A stretch of DNA of 33,876 nt from Oscillospiraceae bacterium (lineage in GTDB: Bacteria > Bacillota > Clostridia > Oscillospirales > Ruminococcaceae), in NCBI GenBank assembly GCA_021769725.1, contig JAETSI010000026.1:1-33876 (forward strand), written 5' to 3'. Under the pieces are notes generated by a model. That model searched no databases. It was not told the origin of the DNA and worked only from the letters and a program-made list of their open reading frames with translations. Below are positions 1-6,583 of this stretch, piece by piece. The translations under genes were made by a program, and so were the position numbers. Positions within the stretch are counted from its first letter, which is position 1; each line of letters begins with the position of its first letter.

Positions 1-341
1 TTCTCAAGCAAAAAATAGCGAGGTCTTTTACTTTCAAGAATTCGGGCAAGTTCAAAGAAAAGATCGCCTCTCTCATCCGCAAAACCTTTTCTTGCGCCGC
101 ACACTGAGAACGGCTGGCAGGGAAAACCTCCGACCAGCAGATCAAAGTCTGCAAGCTCTCCGGCGTCAATATTCCTGATATTTTCATAGAACTGCTCACC
201 TCCGATGTCATACAACGCTCTGTAGGCTTTCTGTGCAAATTTATCAATTTCGCACCAAGCTACAAATTCAAATCCTCCGACTCTTTCCAGACCGGATCGG
301 AATCCTCCGATGCCCGAAAATGCGTCGAATACTCTTATCAT
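1..341 (-). CDS. DNA (cytosine-5-)-methyltransferase, 3' end cut by window
   Basis: Transfers a methyl group from S-adenosylmethionine to C5 of cytosine in DNA, as a restriction partner or orphan modification enzyme. Only the first 113 residues lie in the window. The N-terminus carries the SAM-binding motif FSGIGGF (residues 8-14) and the catalytic motif GGFPCQPFS, with the nucleophile at Cys75. The reading frame is still open at the window edge, just where the ENV motif should begin (LLE). The start is the ATG at 341, preceded by an AAGGAGG ribosome binding site at the ideal distance. It lies downstream of a terminator that ends the DUF4314 gene, in the same orientation. Such enzymes are common cargo of conjugative elements and phages, which fits the surrounding accessory genes. 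Target sequence cannot be read because the recognition domain is outside the window. Confidence 0.93.
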   Translation of the reverse strand, partial: MIRVFDAFSGIGGFRSGLERVGGFEFVAWCEIDKFAQKAYRALYDIGGEQFYENIRNIDAGELADFDLLVGGFPCQPFSVCGARKGFADERGDLFFELARILESKRPRYFLLE

Positions 342-377
342 CAAAATCCTCCTTTCAGCTTCATTTGGATACAAAAA

Positions 378-409
378 AGCGGCTAAGTCTTTCTCAAAAC
401 TTAACCGCT
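378..409 (-). terminator. Rho-independent terminator after the DUF4314 gene
   Basis: An 11-bp stem (AGCGGTTAAGT on the minus strand, one G-U pair, loop of 10) is followed on the minus strand by a T-run TTTTTTGT. The promoter-proximal arm overlaps the TAG stop of the DUF4314 gene, so termination is tightly coupled to the end of that gene. Confidence 0.8.
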
Positions 410-692
410 ACATCGTCATATTCATCTCAGGTTCTTCCGCAAGTTCTTCGCTGATTTCCTCAGTCTGAACTTCTTTCTGAATTTTGTGGAAGCTGTCCTC
501 ACCGGGGATCATACCCAAACTTCTTCCATTATCAAATTTGCAGAATACCGTTCCCATATCGTCAACGAATTCCACTGTTCCTTTTGTACCCGGCGGAATC
601 GGATGAGGATCATTTCCCATGTTATCAAGGCAGATTCTTGTGCCTTTAGGGTATCTTTCCTTCATCATTTCGATTTTTCTTCTGTTATACAT
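408..692 (-). CDS. DUF4314 family protein
   Basis: A small protein of about 94 residues. The central stretch (RYPKGTRICL, then PHPIPPGTKGTV, then FDNGRSLGMIPGEDSF) matches the DUF4314 pattern as I know it: a short beta-rich domain found repeatedly in conjugative elements and phages of clostridia, with no established function. A further acidic tail (residues about 75-94) ends in EEPEMNMTM, almost identical to the tail of the upstream neighbour. The ATG at 692 is preferred because a GAGG lies 8 nt upstream; an in-frame ATG at 698 is only 2 nt from it. The stop of the upstream gene is 4-10 nt away, so the two are co-transcribed and probably translationally coupled. Confidence 0.82.
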   Translation of the reverse strand: MYNRRKIEMMKERYPKGTRICLDNMGNDPHPIPPGTKGTVEFVDDMGTVFCKFDNGRSLGMIPGEDSFHKIQKEVQTEEISEELAEEPEMNMTM

Positions 693-702
693 AAGCATTT
701 CC

Positions 703-1800
703 TCACATTGTCATGTTGATTTCGGGTTCTTCCGATAAATCTTCAGTCTGCTCAAGACCCATTTCTTCAGCGGTCTGAAGCGACCAGTCACTGCCGTTAT
801 TCCAGAAACTGACATAGATTTCACCTAAATCAGCGGTTTTAATTGGACGCTGCTCCATGCCCTCAAAAAATCCATCCGAACATTGACCAGTCAGATGACT
901 GCGCAGATCTTCCAATTCACTGCCTGTTAAATTCTCAGTAATCTGACACTCAAATACTCCCATAAGTTCGCCGTTTATCTCCTTGACCGATGGGATAGCT
1001 GAGAAAACCTTTTCGCTGACGGCAGGATTTCTGTCAAAGTACACCATAAGTCCACGATGTTCTTCTTCCGGTTCTGAGTAATCCTGAATGAAATCGTTGA
1101 TCTCCTTTGCGCAATCTATAGCATACCTTGAGGGGATCACTTCCGGTTCATCCAAAACTTCTTCCTCAAACTCATATTCTGATTCGTCATACTCTTTAAC
1201 AATGTGCAGAGGACAATAAAGCGTCAGATTCTGAGTAGGTTTGACTTCCACTGTGATATCCGGCTGAAAATCTACGTCAATGGTGTGAATTTCAGCCATT
1301 TGAATGTCCTCGCGCTCCTGCAGCATTGTTACCACAGAATCACGCAGCAATGACTTCAAATCCAAATCGGATTTTTCAAGCAATTCCTCAAAGACAAAAC
1401 TGTTTTCACCGCAATGAGCAAGTTCTGCAATGTGATCGACAATTTTTTTCAAACTGTTATGCAGTTTACGCTCAGAAACTGTCAGCTCGTTGCTTTCAAC
1501 CAATGCTCTTGCATTTGGTATGAATTGGGACTTTCGAGCGTATGACATACCCTCAGACTCAACCAGAATACCATCGCCGCTGTCATAGTCAACCAGAAGC
1601 AGACAATGGGCGGCGTCATTATCATCGATATACATCAGATCACGGTTTTCAGCGATATACGGATCGTCACGCAAAGGATGATCTTTAAGCTCTGAAAAAC
1701 TTCTGCCGTAAAGAGTAATCACTTTTTCAACGATGATCTCACGTGTTTTGTAATCGCTTTGCTTATGATTGAGCGTACTGTTAAATTTTAACTTCTTCAT
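703..1800 (-). CDS. Unknown accessory protein, acidic, 365 aa
   Basis: I do not recognise a function. It may belong to a DUF family of clostridial mobile elements (DUF6329 comes to mind, unverified). The N-terminus (residues 1-110) is mixed and contains VDYDSGDGILVESEGMSYA, reminiscent of a small beta domain. The middle has a strongly acidic stretch around residues 205-220. The C-terminal third (about 245-350) looks like a separate alpha/beta domain. It ends EQTEDLSEEPEINMTM, a tail shared with the next gene. There is no signal peptide or membrane segment, so it is predicted cytoplasmic. The ATG at 1800 follows TAGGAGG at good spacing. A strong hairpin terminator lies 65 bp upstream, so it needs its own promoter there or readthrough; I see no convincing promoter. 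Confidence 0.75.
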   Translation of the reverse strand: MKKLKFNSTLNHKQSDYKTREIIVEKVITLYGRSFSELKDHPLRDDPYIAENRDLMYIDDNDAAHCLLLVDYDSGDGILVESEGMSYARKSQFIPNARALVESNELTVSERKLHNSLKKIVDHIAELAHCGENSFVFEELLEKSDLDLKSLLRDSVVTMLQEREDIQMAEIHTIDVDFQPDITVEVKPTQNLTLYCPLHIVKEYDESEYEFEEEVLDEPEVIPSRYAIDCAKEINDFIQDYSEPEEEHRGLMVYFDRNPAVSEKVFSAIPSVKEINGELMGVFECQITENLTGSELEDLRSHLTGQCSDGFFEGMEQRPIKTADLGEIYVSFWNNGSDWSLQTAEEMGLEQTEDLSEEPEINMTM

Positions 1801-1865
1801 TAATACCTCCTAATTTTTTGCAGCCTTTTTGCTTTTGCCTTTCACCACTCCCTCCAGAAAACAAA

Positions 1866-1919
1866 AAAGCCGCTTTGTTTAACATCACTTCAATTCGTGA
1901 TATTAGACAAAACGGCTTT
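1866..1919 (-). terminator. Long hairpin with U-run upstream of the 365-aa gene
   Basis: A 17-bp stem (AAAGCCG arms, two mismatches compatible with G-U) encloses an inner hairpin ATCAC/GTGAT. On the minus strand it is followed by TTTTTTGTTTT, as for an intrinsic terminator. It lies in the leader region of the 365-aa gene, so it either insulates that gene from upstream transcription or acts as an attenuator. Confidence 0.7.
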
Positions 1920-2099
1920 GAAAACTTTGTGGATTATTTTATATATTAAAAAAGGCAGATTTAAGATCATCTCTTTCAAATCTGCCTTGAAATTTTCCTA
2001 AATACTCCTCTGCATCGGTTCGAATCCTCTCAGTCGATGAAAATGGGGAAAAAACAGCCATGGTTTTGACCTTGAATTTTTCGTCCCTAAAATGCAAAT
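1920..2099. other. Gap beside tRNA-Ser with no convincing gene
   Basis: Between the hairpin at 1866-1919 and the tRNA terminator there is no gene I can support. A 70-codon leftward frame (2151-1939) runs straight through the tRNA terminator palindrome, has no good ribosome binding site and resembles nothing I know. A stretch at 2017-2037 resembles a tRNA T-arm. This is the expected place for an element/chromosome junction, but no integrase is present. Confidence 0.4.
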
Positions 2100-2121
2100 A
2101 AAGCCCGTAGCTACGGGCTTT
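2100..2121 (-). terminator. Terminator of the tRNA-Leu/tRNA-Ser unit
   Basis: A perfect 22-bp palindrome (AAAGCCCGTA and its complement), 33 bp past the CCA end of tRNA-Ser. Its 3' arm runs into TTTATTTG on the minus strand. It fits an intrinsic terminator for the leftward tRNA pair and may work in both directions. Confidence 0.75.
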
Positions 2122-2153
2122 AAGGGGTGTACAGCTATTTAGTATCACCAATA

Positions 2154-2245
2154 TGGCGGACAGGGAGGGATTCGAACCCTCGATACGCTATTAACGTATA
2201 CACGAGTTCCAGTCGTGCGCCTTAGACCAGCTCAGCCACCTGTCC
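2154..2245 (-). tRNA. tRNA-Ser (GGA)
   Basis: Cloverleaf with acceptor GGACAGG pairing with CCTGTCC, discriminator G and an encoded CCA. The anticodon stem CACGA/TCGTG closes the loop CTGGAAC (anticodon GGA). A long variable arm is typical of class II tRNA-Ser, and the T-arm contains GGTTCGAATCC. Length is 92 nt including CCA. It is the promoter-distal gene of a leftward pair with tRNA-Leu, and its 3' end abuts the accessory region, a classic integration site. Confidence 0.95.
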
Positions 2246-2268
2246 ATTATTCCCTGCTATTACAGGGA

Positions 2269-2353
2269 TGGTGCGAGTAATGGGACTTGAACCCATACGT
2301 CGATTGACACACGCCCCTCAAACGTGCCTGTCTGCCTATTCCAGCACACTCGC
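2269..2353 (-). tRNA. tRNA-Leu (GAG)
   Basis: Acceptor GCGAGTG pairs with TACTCGC (G-U allowed), with an encoded CCA. Anticodon stem CACGT/GCGTG with loop TTGAGGG gives anticodon GAG. A variable arm and a T-arm GGGTTCAAGTCCC are present. It lies 23 bp upstream of tRNA-Ser(GGA) on the same strand, so the two are probably processed from one transcript. Confidence 0.95.
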
Positions 2354-2511
2354 ATCACTTTATATATTATACACGTTTTTTCAGAGATTGTCAATAGCTT
2401 TTTAAAAAGTTTTTTTTATAACTAAACAAACAGCTGTAAAAGCGCATATATATTATTATAAAATTACATATTTTTATGTTTATTCATACAAAATCAATAG
2501 ATTAGCTTCAA

Positions 2512-2528
2512 AACGACAAATTACGACA
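2512..2528. promoter_or_regulatory. Possible tandem Spo0A boxes
   Basis: Two direct repeats, AACGACA and TACGACA, lie exactly 10 bp apart. They match 5 and 6 of 7 positions of the 0A box TTCGACA known from Bacillus. They end 10 bp upstream of the -35 of the spo0A promoter, a position that suggests autoregulation. This is an inference from motif and position only. Confidence 0.45.
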
Positions 2529-2537
2529 ATAAATCTC

Positions 2538-2566
2538 TTGATTATTTTTGTGAAATGTTGTATAAT
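2538..2566 (+). promoter_or_regulatory. Sigma-A-type promoter of spo0A
   Basis: TTGATT, a 17-bp spacer and TATAAT lie about 67 bp upstream of the spo0A start. A 7-bp inverted repeat (GTCAGTT/AACTGAC, 2577-2600) follows in the expected 5' untranslated region. Confidence 0.7.
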
Positions 2567-2633
2567 ATTTATTGTAGTCAGTTAATAATATCAAACTGAC
2601 AGATAAATCAAACAGAACAAAAGGAGAAAACAA

Positions 2634-3401
2634 ATGAACAACACAATGACAGCCAACATCAAAGTACTCATTGGAGACAACACAGCCGAATACGGAGTAA
2701 AAATAGCGTCAACGCTTAAGTCAATGGGACTCGCAGCTTTTACAAGACAAAAGGACAACAGCGTTATTTTGAATTCTATCCTCCGAGACAATCCAGACGT
2801 TGTCGTAATTGATCTTGAACTTCCCGAGTCCGACGCTATGTTCCTGATGCATCAAGTCAGGGAAACTCTTCCCGATCCTCCAGCATTTATTATTATTTCT
2901 GAGATCAACAACAGTTACATAGAACGTCAGGCTCTTGAAGGCGGAGCTTCATACTGTCTCGCAAAGCCTTTCGATACAGAAACACTCTGCACAATCATAA
3001 AGTCTGTTTATTCAAGACCGGTTTCCAACGAATGTTGCGATGTGGAAATACTTGTTACAAATGCTATCCAGAAAGTTGGCATTCCGGCTCATATCAAAGG
3101 ATATTATTATCTGAGAACTGCTATCATTTCATCGCTTCAAAGCGAGCCTTTCTTCGATTCAATCACAAAAGACATCTATCCTATCGTTGCCAAGTGCTAT
3201 GATACCACTCCCGCAAGAGTTGAACGTGCTATAAGAAACGCCATAGAAATCGCCTGGAACAGAGGAGCTTCTTCCGGAATTTCTTCATTGTTCGGATATA
3301 ATTCTGAATTTTACGTCTGCCGTCCTACAAACTCCGAGTTTATCGCACTTATTTCCGATAAACTGCGGCTGAGAATGAAAAGTATGTGTACTGCAAAATA
3401 A
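2634..3401 (+). CDS. spo0A: Sporulation response regulator Spo0A
   Basis: Master regulator that, once phosphorylated, binds 0A boxes and directs entry into sporulation and related stationary-phase programmes. Residues about 9-128 form a receiver domain with phospho-acceptor Asp60 (VVVID), Ser89 at the switch Thr/Ser position and Lys111 (AKPFD). Residues about 136-250 form the Spo0A C-terminal DNA-binding domain, diagnostic in VGIPAHIKGYYYLR, the recognition helix region RVERAIRNAIEIAWNRG, SGISSLFGY and RPTNSEFIA. The acidic pocket reads GDN rather than ADDN, so the second Asp is Asn. The start ATG follows AAAGGAG by 8 nt. The usual neighbour spoIVB is absent; it stands alone between tRNAs and ugd with its own promoter and terminator. 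Confidence 0.95.
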   Translation: MNNTMTANIKVLIGDNTAEYGVKIASTLKSMGLAAFTRQKDNSVILNSILRDNPDVVVIDLELPESDAMFLMHQVRETLPDPPAFIIISEINNSYIERQALEGGASYCLAKPFDTETLCTIIKSVYSRPVSNECCDVEILVTNAIQKVGIPAHIKGYYYLRTAIISSLQSEPFFDSITKDIYPIVAKCYDTTPARVERAIRNAIEIAWNRGASSGISSLFGYNSEFYVCRPTNSEFIALISDKLRLRMKSMCTAK

Positions 3402-3432
3402 CCTGTAATACTAATCCCTGATCCAACTAAGG

Positions 3433-3479
3433 AAACACCGCACAAAGTGTATCTGATATACAAACTTTGTGCGGTGTTT
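3433..3479 (+). terminator. Terminator between convergent spo0A and ugd
   Basis: A 16-bp perfect stem (AAACACCGCACAAAGT and its complement) with an extra inner GTAT/ATAC pairing, followed by TTTGTTATTTT on the plus strand. It lies 32 bp past the spo0A stop and 17 bp past the ugd stop on the other strand, so it probably serves both convergent genes. Confidence 0.85.
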
Positions 3480-3495
3480 GTTATTTTCGGAAATT

Positions 3496-4752
3496 TCAAT
3501 CACGCCTGAAAATATCTCTGGTATATACTTTCTCTGAAACACTGTCAAGACATGAAGCATATCTGTTGGCGATAATCGCATCGGATTTTTCCTTGAATTT
3601 CTCAATGTCATTTACGACCAGACTGCCGAAAAATGTCGTTCCGTCTTCAAGAGTAGGCTCATATATAATAACTGCCGCTCCTTTCGCCTTAACACGCTTC
3701 ATAACACCCTGAATAGAACTCTGACGGAAATTATCGCTGCCGGTCTTCATTGTCAGACGATAAACTCCAATAGTGCATTGTTTTTCAGATTCACGGCTAT
3801 ATTCGTCGTTTCCGGAGTAGCTGTAATATCCCGCCATTTTCAGAACCCTGTCTGCGATAAAATCCTTGCGTGTACGATTTGATTCCACGATAGCCGTCAT
3901 CATATTCTGTGGAACATCAGCATAATTTGCAAGAAGCTGCTTTGTATCCTTTGGCAGACAGTACCCGCCATAACCAAAGCTCGGATTATTATAATGCGTT
4001 CCGATACGTGGATCAAGACACACACCGTCGATTATTGCCTTTGTATCAAGATTCTTCATTTCAGCATAGGTATCAAGTTCATTAAAATAAGAAACCCTTA
4101 AAGCAAGATACGTATTTGCAAACAGTTTTACCGCCTCTGCCTCGGTAAATCCCATAAACAGAGTGTCTATATTTTCTTTTACTGCTCCCTCCTGAAGAAG
4201 TGCTGCAAATGTATGGGCAGCTTCAGTCAATACGGCATCGCTGCTGTCGGTTCCCACAATTATACGTGACGGATAGAGATTATCGTAAAGTGCCTTGGAT
4301 TCACGGAGAAATTCCGGACTGAAAATAATATTATTTGTATTATATTTTTTTCTTAAGGATTCCGTATATCCCACAGGAATAGTTGATTTTATTACCATTA
4401 CAGCATCCGGATTGACTTCCAGCACCAATTCAATAACAGATTCCACCGATGATGTATCAAAAAAGTTTCTATGGCTGTCATAATTGGTAGGAGCAGCAAT
4501 TACAACGAAATCTGCATTACTGTAAGCCATTCTGCTGTCAAGAGTAGCAGTAAGATCAAGTTCCTTTTCGGCAAAATATTTTTCAATGTATTCGTCCTGA
4601 ATAGGAGATATTCTTTTATTTATCTTTTCCACCTTTTCTGGTATAATATCAACAGCATCAACCTTATGATTCTGTGCCAGAAGAGCAGATATAGAAAGAC
4701 CAACATAACCTGTTCCTGCAACGGCAATCCTGAGATCCTCAAATTTTCTCAT
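3496..4752 (-). CDS. ugd: UDP-glucose 6-dehydrogenase family
   Basis: Oxidises a UDP-sugar, most likely UDP-glucose to UDP-glucuronate, with two NAD+, to feed capsule, exopolysaccharide or teichuronic acid synthesis in the cytoplasm. The N-terminal Rossmann motif is GTGYVG (residues 13-18). SPEFLRE (145-151), the conserved Lys209 in KLFANTYL and the catalytic Cys265 in GGYCLPKD are all present. The length of 418 is normal for the family. The start follows AAGGAG and has a good promoter. It is a single gene convergent with spo0A and divergent from the GH8 gene; no glycosyltransferases are nearby. A GDP-mannose or UDP-ManNAc dehydrogenase is possible from the same superfamily, but the overall pattern favours Ugd. 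Confidence 0.88.
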   Translation of the reverse strand: MRKFEDLRIAVAGTGYVGLSISALLAQNHKVDAVDIIPEKVEKINKRISPIQDEYIEKYFAEKELDLTATLDSRMAYSNADFVVIAAPTNYDSHRNFFDTSSVESVIELVLEVNPDAVMVIKSTIPVGYTESLRKKYNTNNIIFSPEFLRESKALYDNLYPSRIIVGTDSSDAVLTEAAHTFAALLQEGAVKENIDTLFMGFTEAEAVKLFANTYLALRVSYFNELDTYAEMKNLDTKAIIDGVCLDPRIGTHYNNPSFGYGGYCLPKDTKQLLANYADVPQNMMTAIVESNRTRKDFIADRVLKMAGYYSYSGNDEYSRESEKQCTIGVYRLTMKTGSDNFRQSSIQGVMKRVKAKGAAVIIYEPTLEDGTTFFGSLVVNDIEKFKEKSDAIIANRYASCLDSVSEKVYTRDIFRRD

Positions 4753-4774
4753 GTTATTTCTCCTTAAAATTTTT

Positions 4775-4802
4775 ATTATAGAATTATTGTATCACATTAC
4801 AA
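4775..4802 (-). promoter_or_regulatory. Promoter of ugd
   Basis: On the minus strand TTGTAA, a 16-bp spacer and TATAAT end 22 bp upstream of the ugd start codon. It points leftward. Confidence 0.55.
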
Positions 4803-4873
4803 CGAAAATTTCAACCTATTTTAAAATTGATGCCAAAAAGATAATATACCGTAAGTTTTACAGAATAAACAGG

Positions 4874-4902
4874 TAGACATTTCATATAAAATATGTTACA
4901 CT
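4874..4902 (+). promoter_or_regulatory. Candidate promoter of the GH8 gene
   Basis: TAGACA, a 17-bp spacer and TACACT. The predicted start point (about 4909) falls at the first base of the palindromic element, so the element would form the 5' end of the mRNA. The -10 is weak (4 of 6). Confidence 0.45.
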
Positions 4903-4910
4903 AAAATTAA

Positions 4911-5068
4911 TAGACCTCCTCGGAAACTAACGTGTGCCGTATGCCTAAGGATTTTAGTGATAGACAAGGATGACGACGATGGCGGGCTGACGCTCTACAA
5001 GGAGGAAGACGAAGCATATCTCTAAAAGACTATGGCAGACGGTGCGCATTAGTTTTCGAGGAGGTCTA
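4911..5068 (+). repeat. 158-bp near-palindromic element (MITE-like or structured 5' UTR)
   Basis: The ends are a 20-bp inverted repeat (TAGACCTCCTCGGAAACTAA at 4911-4930 against 5049-5068, one G-U difference). A second stem follows (4931-4945 with 5034-5048, 13 of 15 pairs including wobbles) and then a third (TTTTAG and GATA at 4952-4962 with TATC and CTAAAA at 5017-5027). The apex (4963-5016) is purine-rich with little pairing. The whole folds as one long rod with no T-run, so it is not an ordinary terminator. The right arm carries GAGGAGG, but the actual ribosome binding site GGGAGG is further on at 5080-5085. It occupies most of the gap between ugd and the GH8 gene. It matches no riboswitch class I can recall. 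Confidence 0.75.
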
Positions 5069-5091
5069 ATATATAATTTGGGAGGTATATT

Positions 5092-6537
5092 ATGATGTGG
5101 ATGAAAAGACTTTCAGCGTTTGCCGTTGCAGCAGCAATCTCACAATACGTTTTCTGTTTTGGTCATACAGAAAATACGATTGACGCAAATGCATTGAAGC
5201 TTACAGACGATACCGTAAATTTCTATCAGCACTGGAAAGATAAATATATTGTACAGGATAAATATGTTACCGACGAAGTGCAGTATTATGTTTACTACAG
5301 TGAAGAAAAATACAGCGGCGGAAATCAATCAGTCCCCGTAACCGTTTCAGAAGCCCACGGATACGGTATGCTGATAACTGCAAGTATGGCTGAATATGAC
5401 GAAAACGCAAAATCTTATTTTGACGGAATGTACCGCTACTTCAAAGCTCATCCCAGTGATATTGGTTCAAATCTGATGTCGTGGCAGCAGTGCGACAACG
5501 GAACATCCCTGATTGACGGAGCAAACGAGGGCAGCATGACAGGCGGTCCCTGCGATTCTGCAACAGACGGTGACATGGATATAGCATACTCACTTCTTAT
5601 GGCGGACTCCATATGGGGAAGCGAAGGCGAGATCGACTATCGTTCCGAAGCTACCGCAGTTATCAGCGATATTATGAAATACGATGTCAACCACGAATAC
5701 TGGACTCTCACTCTCGGCGACTGGGTCTCTGAGTGCGACAAATCGGAAAACTATTATTCAGCCACAAGATGTTCTGATTTTATCGTCCAGTATCTGCCTG
5801 TCTTTGCAGAAGTTACAGGCGATGATAACTGGCTGAAAGTCTATGATACAACATACGGAATAATAAACAGCATTGTTCAAGAATATAAAACAGGAATCCT
5901 GCCCGATTTTGTGATACGTGACGCCAATGGAAAATACATTCCTGCACCAGCCGACTTTCTTGAAAGCGAAAATGATGGAAATTACTACTATAACAGCTGC
6001 CGTACCCCCTGGAGAATAAGCATGGACTATCTCATAAACGGCAATGCAGATTCGCTTGCTTTTGCAAATACAATTGATAATTTCATGATGAATTCTACAA
6101 AGGGCGATCCATGGGAAATAATAGCAGGATACACTCCAACCGGAACTCCTGTCGAAGATTATAACGATCTCTGCTTTGTCGCACCGCTGCTAATTTCTGC
6201 AAAATGCGGCGGTAATACGCAATGGCACGATCAAATACGTGATGTTCTGCTAAACTATGGCGATGATGTATACTACGGCGATACTATAAAAATGCTGTGC
6301 CTGATCGCAGATGACGGCGGCTGGATAGTTCCCGAAGCAAACAACACTGTCAGAGGTGATGTCAATGCCGACGGAGAATTAACGATTGCAGACGCTGTAT
6401 TAATGCAGAAATGGATATTATCTGTTCCCGGCTCTGATCTTGCCGACTGGAAAGCCGGTGATCTGTGCAAAGACGGCATCATCGATTCATTCGATCTCTG
6501 CGAAATAAAAAAACTGCTGATATCTGGCAGGAAATAA
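5092..6537 (+). CDS. Secreted GH8 glycoside hydrolase with type I dockerin
   Basis: Predicted endo-acting beta-glycanase (endoglucanase, lichenase, xylanase or chitosanase; GH8 contains all) exported and docked on a cellulosome scaffold. A signal peptide covers about residues 1-34 (MKR then a hydrophobic core). The GH8 domain spans about 38-415 with the proton donor Glu87 in SEAHGYGM and the conserved ATDGDMDIAY (157-166). CRTPWR (303-308) is conserved, but the residue three before its Arg, the base in CelA-type enzymes, is Asn301. The dockerin (about 420-478) has two calcium-loop repeats, GDVNADGELTIAD and GDLCKDGIIDSFD; Cys459 replaces the usual Asn in loop 2. GGGAGG lies 6 nt before the ATG. 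It is a single gene preceded by the palindromic element and followed by a terminator. Confidence 0.93.
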   Translation: MMWMKRLSAFAVAAAISQYVFCFGHTENTIDANALKLTDDTVNFYQHWKDKYIVQDKYVTDEVQYYVYYSEEKYSGGNQSVPVTVSEAHGYGMLITASMAEYDENAKSYFDGMYRYFKAHPSDIGSNLMSWQQCDNGTSLIDGANEGSMTGGPCDSATDGDMDIAYSLLMADSIWGSEGEIDYRSEATAVISDIMKYDVNHEYWTLTLGDWVSECDKSENYYSATRCSDFIVQYLPVFAEVTGDDNWLKVYDTTYGIINSIVQEYKTGILPDFVIRDANGKYIPAPADFLESENDGNYYYNSCRTPWRISMDYLINGNADSLAFANTIDNFMMNSTKGDPWEIIAGYTPTGTPVEDYNDLCFVAPLLISAKCGGNTQWHDQIRDVLLNYGDDVYYGDTIKMLCLIADDGGWIVPEANNTVRGDVNADGELTIADAVLMQKWILSVPGSDLADWKAGDLCKDGIIDSFDLCEIKKLLISGRK

Positions 6538-6541
6538 AAAC

Positions 6542-6579
6542 AACGGGTTTCCGGATGTAATATTATCCGTAAACCCGTT
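6542..6579. terminator. Bidirectional terminator between GH8 gene and cadA
   Basis: Stem AACGGGTTT plus CGGAT (14 bp with one C/T mismatch) and an 8-nt loop, between two convergent genes. T-rich sequence follows on the plus strand (TATCTTTAT) and TTGTTTTTAT on the minus strand. Confidence 0.75.
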
Positions 6580-6583
6580 ATCT

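Noticed and set aside
2017..2037. Sequence like a tRNA T-arm (GGTTCGAATCC) that could be an att scar
   Set aside because: The T-stem does not pair, it is on the opposite strand to tRNA-Ser and shares only the generic T-loop with it.
1939..2151. Leftward 70-codon open frame next to tRNA-Ser
   Set aside because: It runs through the tRNA terminator palindrome, lacks a ribosome binding site and resembles no protein; more likely chance.
4916..5025. Open frame through the palindromic element with an acidic end before TAA
   Set aside because: No start codon with a binding site; kept only as a hint of transposon ancestry, not as a gene.
4911..5068. Known riboswitch (for example c-di-GMP or T-box)
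   Set aside because: None of the conserved cores I know of these classes can be found; the fold is a simple rod.
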